A DNA stretch of 64,000 bases from Apoderus coryli (GCA_911728435.2 OU452212.1:6764563-6828562), one strand, 5' to 3'; positions 11,916 to 22,763 are shown, counted from the first letter of the stretch. Notes: generated from the letters alone by a model not told the origin. A program made the numbers and translations.

Positions 11916-12889
11916 CAAAAATTAGTTGTAGTTAGTTCAATTATTTTAAATTATATCGGAATTTTCCTCTAAGAAAAGAAATAAGTTAAATTTTAAATGA
12001 GTATACCTACTTGTAAAATAAAACTCTAAAAACTACTCAGTTGTTTACGTTATTGTGTTTTTTCTGTTTTCTTATCTGTAATATTGTAAAATATTATTCT
12101 CAAACTACAATAGAATTCGGTATGTACTTTTTTACATTTCTTTGTTGTCCTGCGATATAGGTATTGATTTTCGACACACTATGATAAAGAAATAAGTGCG
12201 TTTTACAAAATTATTATTGTGTGTGATTAAAATAAAATATTGTGTTCAGTACACCATCTTTTCGCGAACTTTAAAGATGTGTTATAGACTCGGGAAGATA
12301 TTTTTGGTATATTACCACAAAGAATGTATTAAATTGTGATCGCGAAATACATTAAGTGGATATAAATAATTACATTTGTTTTTAGTTTTTGAAATTTAAT
12401 TTTCAATCATCGCCGCGGTCGTTGTCGGGTAATAGTGATGTGTCTATTAAAAAAAATCGGTAATAGCTATGGTAATAATACATAATATGTCGGGCTACTC
12501 AGTTTTTAAACACAGTGAATAGTGAAAAATTTAGTGCTTGGAACTATGTAACGCTTGGTTATTGGTGATGATGGTATGGTATCCTGGAGGTTACGCAAAG
12601 GAAGGACTATTAGGTGTAAGTGATTTTATTTCTTTTGAATATGGCAGCCATAAATATTTTTCACAAAATTATTCATAGAAACAACTTTATGAATGTTCCA
12701 TTTGAGGAGATGGAAAACGCAACTTAGTTCTTGTTCTTGGCAGATATTTGCCGAATAGAATTAATAATTTTTTTTCGATTTTTTTCCATGTGATAAATAA
12801 TTAGACTATTTTGAATAAAATTAGGTACGGATGGAAACTGAATTCTGCAAGTGTCTGAGATACTGGGTAACATTACATACATTTAGAAA
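11916..12889. other. AT-rich non-coding region
   Basis: No supported gene or repeat was seen. Confidence 0.45.
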
Positions 12890-13023
12890 ATTTGCCATAA
12901 TTCAGAAAAGCGTTTAAATTTCTTTGAAACAATCATATTTTGACATAAATAATCTTTTTAAAACAATAACCGGCGGCATGCTATAGGGGTGACAATTTTT
13001 ATCCCCCAATTTTAACGCCACTG
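12890..13023 (-). mobile_element. CAGTGGCG-ended element fragment
   Basis: Read on the minus strand, this begins CAGTGGCGTTAAAATT at about 13023. It continues with CACCCCTATAGCATGCC, matching the first 100-130 bases of the element at 5892 with scattered differences. Only this end is present. Confidence 0.6.
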
Positions 13024-15674
13024 ACATATATATATATTTGATTAAACTATCTATATTCGAATAAATTTAATTCATAATAATTATACTTAGGCTTAAGTTG
13101 TAATAGTATGTATACACGATGATTCATGGTCGATGACAGATTAGACGTTAGACATCCACCCTTAAATCTTAAATGAATGAATTTGAAAGGTTATTAAAAC
13201 CTCCTTTCAATGCCGTTTAGTTCTTGGGGTTTTTTTGGTTCGGCCAAATCTGTATCCACGATAACTCAAAACTCACTTAACAGATTTTTAGCAAATTTAG
13301 CAAATAACTACCGCAAAATAGGTTTACCGCTGGTGCTAGAACCCACTACCGAGACTTCGCATTTTTACAGGCAACTGTTATCGTCGCCTACACCGTATAC
13401 TCGTATACACTGTATACACATATACCTATGTACATATCAAAAGTTTTGCGCCACCGGTCACCAGGTAATAGTATGTACTACCAAATACGGCCTAGAATAC
13501 ATGTATTTTGCTCAAAATTGTTGTACTTTTTCTTGAATATATTTAAATAAATATACAGAAAAAACTGGTGGTGATTGAGAACTTTTATATAATACCTATT
13601 GAAATAATATGTGTTCTATTGCGTAGGAACGTGTTTACGTTGAGCTTAGGCACATACCCCAGGCGCCTTCAATCTATTGTAGATAGGTGGTATACTATTT
13701 GCACGAATTTCGATTTGTACGTTAGGTATTTTTGTTTACTGTTTTTTTACATTACGTTTGAACTATTTGTTCGTTTGTTGCTTAAATACTAGTGCCATTG
13801 ATTAAAAAGTGTATGTATTTAATTAGTTAATAATAATAGTAATAATATTTTGACTAGTACAAGTAAAGATTAGTGGTTGTGCTGCACACCTTGTTGCGGT
13901 AGCGGTAAGTAGTAATTAGGTAGTAATATTAATGTTTATTCAATACAAATAATTTTGTATTTTATTTCACTATGTATTGGATTTCGGTGAGTAGTGAATG
14001 GGGCATAATTTTCTAGTAGGGTAGACAGGGAAGTAAATACTGGATTTGTGAAAAATTAATATTGAAAAAGATAACCAAAAATGCAAAATTGATAAAGAAA
14101 TAAAAATAAAACAAATAAGGGTTTTTATAAAAATATCAGTTTATCTATATTACAAAAATAATCAACAATTAAAAAATAATAACAAACTAAAAGCAAAAAA
14201 ATATACACAAATATAGGTACAAAATGTAATAGTTATTTATTATATTCCAAAATACAAAAAATAATATATGGTGTCAAATTGTTAAACCACTTCAATGCGT
14301 ATTAAAATTGTTTCCATAATTTGACATCCACTTTTATGTTACAAAAATAATAAATCACCACTATTTGTTCTAATTGAGATATCACAAAATTATAGAATAT
14401 TTAAAATATGTAAATTGTTATTTAATTATAAGTCAATAGTCATTTATAAGATCCTTGATGTCTCAAAAAGAATTTTAAATATTTTTAGGTATTCCAATAG
14501 CATTTATTTTAAATTACTTTATAATTATTTTGTTCAAATAAATATTAAATATCTAAATTGTCCGATTTTTGAGATCTATGTTATAGCAAATAATGCCTAC
14601 GTAAGGCAGAAAACTTAAAACTACTTAGAAATTAATTTTATAAAATTATAAAAGGTTCCAAAAATAAGTATTTCAGTAATTTGCAAAGATACTTGTATAA
14701 AAATCTCATAAAAATTATTTTACAAAATAAAATAGAAATAATACAAAACCACAAAAGAAAATAAATATACAAAATCAATATTTACAAAAAGAAATATACA
14801 AAATACATTTTCAGGGGGACACTTAATCATAATAAAATAAATTAAACATTAATAAAGTAATTAATGTATTTTTTTTTGTGAAAATACAAATACATTACTT
14901 AAATATTAAGTACATTTTTATCATATATGATGTTAATTCACGTCATTTATAATTTTCTTTTAATTTGTATCACACAATGTTGACTTGCATTACATTAAAA
15001 TTAGATAAATCAGTTTTAAGACGAGTAATTAGCAGAGAAACAAGTGTTTGAAGACGGTATACAATAAAGTTAAAGTTGAACAATGGTCGAATTAAATTAA
15101 ATGTCAAACTAGTCATTAATTCTCCAAGTCAATTTTACGATACAGAAATTTTTACTTATGTTTAATAATAAAATTTTAAATAACTTTTCCGATTTATAAA
15201 TTGTTAATTACATATAATTAGCGTACAGAATATTGCAACAGAATTTTGTTAAACAAATCTTAATAGATATAGAAAAAGCCTCTGGAAATAAAATAAGTTT
15301 TTGATACTCGTATTTCCAAAAACTCTTGCTTTCTAGGTACTGCGGAGTTAGACACACAAATAGTAGGTATATAGGTCAGATTGCACTTAGTTTGTAGGAG
15401 AGTTTTTACAAATATTCTTCCTATTTAGGAGAGTTGACCAGTTCATTTAAAAAATCAACAAGGTTCTTTAAGATGTTGATAATAGATGAAATTAACTATA
15501 AATATAATTAAGTAAACTATATAATGATTACCCGTATTTTTCAATTTATAAAATATATACAATTTTGGAGCATCCTTTAGGAATTCAGTTATTTTGAACT
15601 GGTTAGAATTTTAGGAGATAAATTTCTATATTTGGTGTTACTTAGACAAATGAGTAAGGTTACGTTATTTTTAT
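13024..15674. other. Long AT-rich non-coding region
   Basis: Roughly 14040-15250 is extremely A-rich on the plus strand, with repeated short words such as aaaataata and acaaaat. It looks like low-complexity decay. A 108-aa open frame at 13210-13536 has no motif, and its composition looks random. No gene is supported. Confidence 0.5.
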
Positions 15675-16127
15675 TGCCAAACGACATGCGTAGGCAGTGT
15701 CATTAAGGATAGTTTCTTAGGGCTTGAATGATAGCGTTCTATAGTCCAATACCGAGCAAAAGCATCAAAAAATTGAATTTTTTTCGTTGCCTGAAGGGTT
15801 GTGAAATTTAGACAGGACAATGATATTATGAAGGCCTATTTGCATGCCAAACGACATGCGTAGGCAGTGTCATTAAGGATAGTTTCTTAGGGCTTGAATG
15901 ATAGCGTTCTATAGTCCAATACCGAGCAAAAGCATCAAAAAATTGAAATTTTTTCGTTACCTGAAGGATTGTGAAATTTAGACAGGACAATGATATTATG
16001 AAGGGCTATTCGCATGCCAAACGACATTCGGAGACAGTGTCATTAAGGATAGTTTCTTAGGGCTTGAATGATAGCATTCTATAGTCCAATACCGAGCAAA
16101 AGCATCAAGAAATTGAAATTTTTTCGT
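15675..16127. repeat. 170-bp tandem repeat, about 2.7 copies
   Basis: Three successive units begin with TGCCAAACGACAT at 15675, 15845 and 16015, an exact period of 170 bp with only scattered substitutions. The third unit is cut short near 16127. The unit contains GATAGTTTCTTAGGGCTTG and CCAATACCGAGCAAAAGC and has no open frame. A satellite-like unit of about one nucleosome length is suggested, with no sign of a gene. Confidence 0.92.
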
Positions 16128-16714
16128 TCCTGTCCAAAACAACAAAAATGATATTTTAAACCAGAATGTTAGGCTTAATTAAAACTAGAACTTTCAGGAG
16201 GTTATGCTCGATTATGTTAATAAAAACAGCAAAATTGGAAAGGAATATATCCAAATGTTACAAGTCACAAAACAAATTACAACGAAAACCAATTTATCTC
16301 TTCAACTTTTTGAATTTGACTACGTTTCGTTTTGCGTTCACAAATTTGAGACTTGAGAAACAAATGAGAAATAAACTTGCTTTACAATAAGGGAAATGAG
16401 GGTTTCTTTGGAATAGAATTTTAGATATTACATAGAGGCCATTTCCACCATTTGCAGAAAATCGGAAGACGCACTTGAGACATACAATTTTTATTAGTGC
16501 TTGAATTCGATATATAGGCGTTGCTAATTTCTATGCTTTTAAAAAACATTCAATGTTCGAGATCAAAATCCATTATGTCAAATAAGTCCTCTATTTTAAC
16601 CAATACAATACATTTTTTGTGCTCAGGTTTATGATACATAGTTCTGTTTTTGTAATGGGACGCCCTATATATGGGATGTTTGCAGGTTATCTTATGAAAA
16701 AAAGGTCCCATAAT
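16128..16714. other. Non-coding spacer
   Basis: A 74-aa open frame (16166-16390) has no recognisable feature. Nothing else is supported. Confidence 0.4.
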
Positions 16715-16935
16715 TATGCTTTACTATAATGAATTTAAGGAGTATTCACTGACTATTTTCCTTTAGCATATAGAAATATATGGAGACATCAACAGTCGAT
16801 CAGAACAGTAACACCTTATAACACTAAATAAAAGATAAAACTACTTTATTCTAGATTATTGTAGCAAATGGTCGAACTAGTCATTTCAGGGGATATTTAC
16901 TGACCTTCCCATTCTATTTTTTACATTTTCAATAG
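16715..16935. repeat. Interspersed repeat R2, copy 1
   Basis: About 215 bp shared in the same orientation with 35303-35530. Shared blocks include TATGGAGACATCAACAGTCG, AAAGATAAAACTACTTTATT and CATTTCAGGGGATATTT. There is no coding potential and no clear terminal repeat. Copy 1 ends shortly before the Tc3-like/mariner chimera. Confidence 0.75.
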
Positions 16936-16939
16936 GTAT

Positions 16940-17990
16940 AAGGTTTTTCAATAGGGATGATTTGATTTTGAAGCGACGTTGCGGCTATTTGTAATATGTC
17001 ATAATCTGTCATTTTTTTGTCATTGTATTCAGTAGTGTTTACAATTTCATCATGGAGGGATATACGCAAGAACAACGTTTACAAATTATTCAGTTTTATT
17101 ATCAAAATAATCGTTCTCCAATTGCAACTTTTCGTGCGCTTTTCTCATTTTATGGTCGTAATAATCGTCCAAGTGTGTTCGCTATTCGGCGAATTGTTGA
17201 AAATTTTGAGCGTACATTTTCTTTACATAATGTTCAAGTGCCAATAAGACAAAGAACCGCCCGAAGTAATGCAAATATTGCTGCTGTCCAGGCCAGTGTT
17301 GCTGAAGACCGCAATTTGTCGATTCCAAGACGTTCTCAACAATTGGGACTGTCTCAAAGCACAACCTGGCGGATTTTGAGAAAGGCTTTGGGTTTGCATC
17401 CGTATAAAATTGTTTTCACTCAAGAACTGAAGCCATTGGACCACCGTAAACGTCGTGAATTTGCTGATTTTGCCTTGGAACAACTTGAAAATGATAACGA
17501 TTTTTTTAAGAAAATCATCTTCTCCGATGAGGCACACTTTCATCTGAGTGGTGCGGTAAATAAACAAAACTGTCGATTCTGATTCGAAGAAAATCCACAA
17601 ATTATTCATGAAAAACCATTACATTCACCTAAATTGACAGTTTGGTGTGGTTTTTGGTCTGGTGGAATCATATTCATCGACGACCACAAAAAAGGAACCA
17701 CCATCAACAGCGACTATTACTGTGCAGTTTTGGATCGATTGAAGGTTGAAATCGCAAAGAAACAGCTTACGCACCCACCGTATTCTCCAGATTTAGCCCC
17801 AGTGCCTTGTTCCTGTTTTCAGATCTCAAGGAAATGCTTGTCGGAAAGAAATTTAAGTCCAATGATGAAGTAATCGCTGAAACTGAGGACTATATTGACG
17901 AGAAAAAGAAATCCGACGGACTTATTGACCATAGCTACAGGGTGTTTCTAAAATACGCGGCAATATTTAAAGGGGCAATATTTTTATCTC
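16940..17990 (+). pseudogene. Chimeric transposase relic: Tc3-like N-half joined to mariner B C-half
   Basis: The frame from 17052 (176 aa to a TGA at 17580-17582) is an IS630/Tc1-family transposase. It has an N-terminal helix-turn-helix (TQEQRLQIIQFYYQN) and a second DNA-binding part (LGLSQSTTWRILRKALG). The first catalytic motif is FSDEAHFHLSG, followed by VNKQNCRF. After the stop the match continues to LTVWCGFWSGGII, then switches to mariner B (FID..KKGTTINSDYYCAVLDRLKVEIAKK, then PPYSPDLAP and DLKEMLVGKKFKSNDEVIAE). The switch lies inside GGAATCAT (17664-17671). The second catalytic D region (HQDNAP of mariner B) is deleted. Relatives of the N-half are at 50477-51160 and 57775-58450; relatives of the C-half are at 30001, 33121 and 42773. 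Confidence 0.85.
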
Positions 17991-18099
17991 GTCAACGACA
18001 TATGAAAAAATTACAAGAGATAAAATAGTTGTAGTTTTAGTTTCTTTAAAAGGCAATTAAATGTCGTGTTGTCTATTGAAGAAAATGCTATTAAACCGA

Positions 18100-18385
18100 C
18101 TGAAGAAATAGCACTGGATAACACTAATGAAAAATCATGAGTTAGAGGAAGATCATGAGTCTCAGTCTGTCAATGTTTGGGTCGTTATTGTGCATGAGAA
18201 AGATATAGGACAATATTGTTTCGATGGCACTTTAACAGGTCAACGTTATTTGCAATTTCTAAGAAATGAATTGAATCCCGATTTATGTCGTGTATTTCCA
18301 AATGAACAGAACCTCAACATTCCAGAAGAATCAATTTAGTTTCAACAAGATGGTGCAAATCTGACAAATTTAAAAAATATAATTC
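18100..18385 (+). pseudogene. Tc1/mariner-superfamily transposase fragment
   Basis: The frame 18127-18339 contains SVNVWVVIVHEKDIGQYCFD, then GTLTGQRYLQFLRNEL. After the stop comes FQQDGAN, the second catalytic aspartate motif of DDE_3-type transposases. The N-terminus and everything after the motif are lost. It is of a different lineage from the chimera that precedes it and is closest in style to the relics at 24530-25015 and 60553-61205. Confidence 0.75.
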
Positions 18386-18670
18386 AGCAGTATAGACATA
18401 CAAATAAAAGGTCAATAGTCAATCCGTTAATCACATTTTCCCGCAGTGGAAGTAAAAATAATTTTTTTAATGTAATTTTTCTATTATCCACAAAGTGGAT
18501 CCTCTCGCCATATTTTGTATCTAATATTTGTGACTTTTCATCATTCAAAAATTTAAAAGAATGTCGTTTTTACATCCCTATATTTCATTGAAATCTCATT
18601 GATTACTTGATGATTATTACATAGATAATCGTGTGTAACAGCCCTTATTATAATTATTATTTGCTATAGC
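18386..18670. other. Non-coding spacer
   Basis: Nothing recognised between the transposase fragment and inverted repeat D. Confidence 0.4.
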
Positions 18671-18711
18671 TGGTTGTAGGTCATGAAGACAAACTCTATT
18701 TTTCAATTTGC

Positions 18712-18755
18712 CGACGTTTCGGTCCTCTATTAGACCATCCTTAGGACACTACAAT
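18712..18755 (-). ncRNA. Hammerhead-like motif (copy D, left arm)
   Basis: On the minus strand: CTAAGGA (18738-18744; one base off the CUGANGA box), a 4-bp stem II GGTC/GACC with a longer loop, then GAAAC (18716-18720) and GTC. TGTC before the box can pair with GGCA after the triplet as stem I. The A in place of G in the first box probably weakens or abolishes cleavage. Confidence 0.45.
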
Positions 18756-19004
18756 TCGAGCAAAAACATTATTATGAAAATGCAGATAATGCAAAAAAAC
18801 TAACAAACAAAACGACATATCACAAAACACTAAAATCTCAATGCATCGCTCTCTTTCTTTTCTCTTTAAATAGACAAGATGTAGATACAAAAAAAATTGT
18901 GTATATAAACAAATAATAAATGTACCTATATTTATATACAAAATTTTTAATTTTTTTGTTGATTTATGTATGTATTTTGATAATAATGTTTTTGTTCGAA
19001 TTAT

Positions 19005-19038
19005 AGTGTCCTGTGGATAGCCGAAACGTCGGCAAATT
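19005..19038 (+). ncRNA. Hammerhead-like motif, shortened stem II (copy D, right arm)
   Basis: CTGTGGA (19011-19017) is followed after only five bases by GAAAC (19023-19027) and GTC. Flanks equal those of the left arm. Stem II is deleted, so this copy is almost certainly inactive. Confidence 0.35.
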
Positions 19039-19194
19039 GAAAACTACTGTTTTTGTTCATGAGATTTAAAACCAGCTTCAGCAAATTGAGGTCACAAATT
19101 CGCAATTCAAACTTAATATAATTTATCATTTGACTAGACCACCAATAATAAAATAACATTGTAATATGCAATAAATTCACCCTACTCTCATGTG

Positions 19195-20721
19195 TCAATC
19201 TCTACCTATCCTTTTATGAATCTGTTGATGTTTCAACAAATGCGCTTTTTGTCTAAATGCCTTCGCACACGTATCACATCTAAATGGTTTCTCACCGGTA
19301 TGAGTCCTTAAATGCACTTTAATGTTACTTTTATTTAAAAATCCTCGATTACAGATACTACATCGATGCACTGGCTTCTCTTTACCCAACAAACCCAACG
19401 TATGATCTGTCTGGAAAACACTTGAAGACGTCGAGTTCGCGATATGTTGCTGCTGCTGCTGCTGTTGTGATTTCTTTTGTGAACGATTTCGTGATTTTTT
19501 CGTCGTCGTACTAGGCGTACCAGTAGTCGTGTGCGGGTAGTTTTGTCCTAACAGATCCGGACTACGTATTCTATGATCATCCTGAATCCCATGCACACTA
19601 TATTGCGGCATAAACCTACCGTTTACAGTCAATAAAAGGTTATCAGTTGTCGATACTACATTTGATGGGGGGCTGGAAGTTGATATTAAGTCACCAGGAC
19701 CGTAATTAGTCGACGATGGTGCCTCCTGTTTTATTGGTGGCCCATTTTGTAACCGATTCTGCAACAGCGGCATATAACCATGCGTTAATAACGATTGCAA
19801 TGTTGACGAACTACCATTATTATTATTTTGTTGCTGTTGTTGAGTAATAACTTTATTATTATTGTTCGTGTAATCTTGTTGTTTTGTACAGAAATCATTA
19901 TTATTGTTATTTGGTACGAGAAATTCACTAATACCATCCTGTGTACTTGCAATCCACTCATCCAAATCCATCCAACTATCCCTTGAAACATTATTATCAT
20001 CTTCTAAGTTATTATTAGAATTTGGAACAGTAGTATCAGCAGCAATTGCTGATCCAATTATTGCTGCAATATCTTCTATCGAAGATATATCATATTCACC
20101 TAGTTCAGCTTTAACTACACCTCCGACACTAGTGTTTATTATTGCACTTGAATCCACACAATCGGCATAACCTAACTTCACAACTTCCTCAACGGAGTAT
20201 AAGGATTTATTGTCCGATTCACTAGAGTCCGCCGTCACGTTACATGTCGAACTTGACACGATATTGTGTTCGCTGTAACTGTAATTGTTGTTCTCTTCAG
20301 GAATTCGTTGTGATATCGTGTGATAGTGATGGCCTTGAATGCCGTTAATACTAAGATTTGCTGTGTATCCAGTAAATGGTGGGAGTGGTTTCAGTTCGGC
20401 TAAGCTATTCGTCATTGATTGCGTTGTGTTTAATATTAAATTGTCCAAAGCCTCCATCGTAGCTTTTGTTTCAATCTCGCAATCATCACTATCTTGATGA
20501 TGATGAATTGTAGCGTCTAATAGTAATTTATCCGAACCTAAATTACTAATATTAGTTTCAAGGATAAGTTTGTTGGTATCGACAAATTCAGTTTGATTCT
20601 GCCAACACGATGATGTGAATATTGAATCAACTTCATCCATTGTATTGTTGTTCGAATTGTTACTGCTTGCTGTACTGGCCATAGTATTGCCTGGCGTATT
20701 CGGATATTTCATTGTTTCCAT
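19195..20721 (-). CDS. C2H2 zinc-finger protein, two C-terminal fingers, 508 aa
   Basis: Probable nuclear DNA-binding transcription factor; the orthologue was not recognised, so no symbol is given. Residues 452-474 and 480-502 are classic C2H2 fingers (C-x2-C-x12-H-x3-H) joined by a TGEKP linker. The protein ends six residues after the last histidine. The first 450 residues have no recognised domain. They are rich in N, S, T and acidic residues, with poly-N runs, a Q8 run near residue 425 and an acidic DLDEW segment near 255. This composition is common in insect regulatory proteins. The ATG at 20719-20721 is preceded in frame by TAA at 20782-20784, with an A at position -3, so the start is well supported. 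The coding region is uninterrupted, in contrast to the dead elements around it. A second in-frame ATG lies three codons on. The gene appears intact and is the only host gene in the window. Confidence 0.93.
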   Translation of the reverse strand: METMKYPNTPGNTMASTASSNNSNNNTMDEVDSIFTSSCWQNQTEFVDTNKLILETNISNLGSDKLLLDATIHHHQDSDDCEIETKATMEALDNLILNTTQSMTNSLAELKPLPPFTGYTANLSINGIQGHHYHTISQRIPEENNNYSYSEHNIVSSSTCNVTADSSESDNKSLYSVEEVVKLGYADCVDSSAIINTSVGGVVKAELGEYDISSIEDIAAIIGSAIAADTTVPNSNNNLEDDNNVSRDSWMDLDEWIASTQDGISEFLVPNNNNNDFCTKQQDYTNNNNKVITQQQQQNNNNGSSSTLQSLLTHGYMPLLQNRLQNGPPIKQEAPSSTNYGPGDLISTSSPPSNVVSTTDNLLLTVNGRFMPQYSVHGIQDDHRIRSPDLLGQNYPHTTTGTPSTTTKKSRNRSQKKSQQQQQQQHIANSTSSSVFQTDHTLGLLGKEKPVHRCSICNRGFLNKSNIKVHLRTHTGEKPFRCDTCAKAFRQKAHLLKHQQIHKRIGRD

Positions 20722-20794
20722 TTGATTCTTGAAGAAGAATAGAAGGAATTTGTTGACGATTAAGCTGGGTGTCAGCTCATGTTATTGGTGTTTC
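20722..20794 (-). other. 5' untranslated part of the zinc-finger exon, with a two-codon upstream ORF
   Basis: Between the splice acceptor and the ATG lie 73 bases. They contain ATG AGC TGA (20772-20780), an upstream reading frame of two codons, out of frame with the main start, which could damp translation. The in-frame TAA at 20782-20784 closes the main frame upstream. Confidence 0.6.
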
Positions 20795-20815
20795 CTGAAA
20801 CAAAAATAGAAAGGT
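20795..20815 (-). promoter_or_regulatory. Splice acceptor of the zinc-finger gene
   Basis: Read on the minus strand, a T-rich tract ends in TTTTTGTTTCAG directly before GAAACACC, a good 3' splice site. The upstream intron extends to higher coordinates. No convincing donor or first exon could be picked out in this window, and the promoter is not identified. Confidence 0.65.
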
Positions 20816-21346
20816 TTTAACATATTGGAAAGTTCAGAGCTCTATAGAAACTGTTAATTGGTTATATATTTTGTAAAACACGAAGATATAAATCATAATT
20901 CCGTGCGGTTGGAATAGAATTTGATTCTATAATATCTTTCTTGTTATAACTGTTGCGTCAAGTTACACCGCCATTGAAAGCCTGTAACAAAGAGCCAAGT
21001 CCTCCGTTGAAGAGAAAGAAACGTCAACGAAGAACATATCACAATGATAGTTCGTCATCAGCAATAACATTGAAGCCTTCGATAACGCAACCGATGATAA
21101 AGACAATACCGTTCAATTAAAGAGCACATCCTTTGTAGACTTTAATCATACACCCTGATTAACAGGAAACCATGCCCTAAGAGGAGGAAATTAAAGTCTC
21201 CACTCCGCTGCACGCACCTTTGGAGGATAAGCAATCAATTATTATTATTATTAATGGGTCACCCTGTATATCATGCTATACTAACCTTACCTAGACTTAA
21301 AAAATTGCATAAGCTATTAGATTTTGGTAGGTCATATATATTCGTT
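20816..21346. other. Intron sequence with a retroelement-like remnant ending in an ATT run
   Basis: Positions 20960-21237 are less AT-rich than the surroundings and run into an ATT repeat at about 21238-21254, like the tails of some LINEs. One frame gives a basic stretch (SPPLKRKKRQRRTYHNDSS) but soon breaks. A CACCCTGTATA end follows at about 21261. The source element could not be named. Confidence 0.35.
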
Positions 21347-21385
21347 ATATAGGTCATTCAAAAAAGCCATAGGATGAAAAAAAAT
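21347..21385 (+). repeat. Isolated mariner B-like terminal sequence
   Basis: The sequence AGGTCATTCAAAAAAGCCAT, then AGGATG, matches the left ends of the mariner B copies at 33121 and, in reverse, 39957. No transposase follows. It is either a short deletion derivative or an unrelated element sharing the end. Confidence 0.45.
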
Positions 21386-22425
21386 CGTGAACACTTATTT
21401 ATTGAATCCACTTTGAACTGATCCCCAATCTCCCAATATTTAAAATGACTATTCCTACTAATATTTATTAGTTATTGCGTTAATTAAAGTAATTTTTCAG
21501 ACTTTTTTGTTCAATTTTGGGAGCTTCACAATATGATTTCTTGTTTGTTGCTTTTTGTTCATCTATTTTTACTTGAAGATGATATTTTAGTTTGGGCTGA
21601 ATTTCTATATCAGATTTTACTGCCATTCAGCTCATTTTGTGGTTCTTTTTTCTAAATTTTTATAATATATTGAATATGTATCTTATTTTGAACTGCAAAT
21701 AATAGTTATTTATGTAATAAGTGTGCGAAGGATAATTTCGCGCATTGAGACAGACATTTATTTTGACGATGCGCAGCTGAGTCAAAATATTCTGTTGAAT
21801 GCGCGAAATTTCTTCGCACACATATTACATACAACATTTTTTCTACAACTGCAGATATTTCGTTTCATCGATAATTACTATTCTAAAGAAGACTCATATT
21901 ATTTATAATAATTATAAATATACCTTGTATATTTCGTTACTATGAAAAGTAGAATATACCCACATATGCTTTTTTAATTTTGACAAAAAGGTGACAACTA
22001 GTTTTTATTGTAATTTCTAATAATTAAATATTAAGTATGTAAAATATGGAAAATGGAGCTATAAGCAGTGACCAAGAGGCAGTGCTGTAAAACTAAAAAA
22101 TTTGAAAAAGTGAGTGAAAATGTTCTGTTAGGATATTTGCACCATTAACGTGAATATTGTGAAGAATATTTAATACCTACTTAATTAAGAATGAATGAAT
22201 GAATCAATTTATGTTTTTTATATATTATTAGTACCTACAATAAAGTTGAATTCTACGTACTTAGATCGTGTTAAAGTTAGTGCACGCAGTATTTCGCAAA
22301 CGCCGGTGCGCGAAGAAAATACTTCGCACATCGGCGTTTGCGAAATATCATTTGTCACATTAAGAGTGGTGAAAAAATGTCACTCTTTTTTGGCAGTTGT
22401 AGAAAAACTTATTATTATTATTATT
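21386..22425. other. Non-coding region with two hairpins
   Basis: Hairpin 1: 21721-21748 with 21797-21823 (TGTGCGAAGGATAATTTCGC against its near complement). Hairpin 2: 22290-22314 with 22321-22345, arms of about 25 bp around a 6-nt loop. Both contain the rare words GCGAAG or CTTCGC. Two short open frames here (21723 and 22195) overlap the hairpins and are not credible genes. Confidence 0.6.
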
Positions 22426-22553
22426 AAAAAGGAACCACCTTCAACAGCGACTATTACTGTTCCCTTTTGGATCGATTGAAGACTGAAATCGCAAAGAAAC
22501 GGCCACATTTGCAAAAGAAACAAAAAAAATCGCGTGCAGCACAGTACACGTGA
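22426..22553 (+). pseudogene. mariner B transposase fragment
   Basis: The bases translate to a piece of the mariner B transposase (KGTT..SDYY...LDRLK.EIAKKRPHLQKK), seen also at 17690, 33890 and 43148. The fragment is about 100 bp long. After a further 20-30 bp it passes into repeat A. Confidence 0.75.
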
Positions 22554-22763
22554 AATTTGATTTAAATACAAACAAGTATCAAATTTACAAAAATTTTCCG
22601 ACGATCTGCGACACCATGTGGCTGTGCTACTAGGCAATTATGTTGCAGTTACAATTTCGCAACTTTGAAGTAGGCGGAGTAGTAGGTTTCAGTAACTATC
22701 TGGGAATGTCCAGGCTACCAGAAAATCATTCCCCACTTTGGTGAACACTACCTAGAGGCGAAT
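22554..22763 (+). repeat. Interspersed repeat A, copy 1
   Basis: About 180-200 bp shared with 34009-34187. Shared blocks include TTTTCCGACGATCTGCGACA, CCATGTGGCTGTGCTACTAG and GTCCAGGCTACCAGAAAATC. In both places it lies inside or next to mariner B sequence. It has no open frame and no clear terminal repeats. Copy 1 has about 25 extra bases in the middle. Confidence 0.8.

Larger units (their letters stand above)
18671..19075. repeat. Inverted repeat D with hammerhead-like motifs
   Basis: Left arm 18671-18778 and right arm about 18975-19075 are reverse complements with a spacer of about 200 bp. Both arms contain CAATTTGCCGACGTTTC or its complement. Each arm carries a hammerhead-like motif reading outward. 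The repeat sits directly downstream of the zinc-finger gene's stop codon, in what would be its 3' untranslated region or 3' flank. Confidence 0.75.

Noticed and set aside
13210..13536. 108-aa open frame
   Set aside because: No motif, no upstream context, and composition as expected for AT-rich non-coding DNA.
15675..16127. CRISPR-like array
   Set aside because: The whole 170-bp unit repeats without variable spacers, so it is a simple tandem repeat in a eukaryotic setting.
22195..22637. Pair of frames as a small gene
   Set aside because: They run through a hairpin, a mariner B fragment and repeat A, and no frame is supported across the whole.
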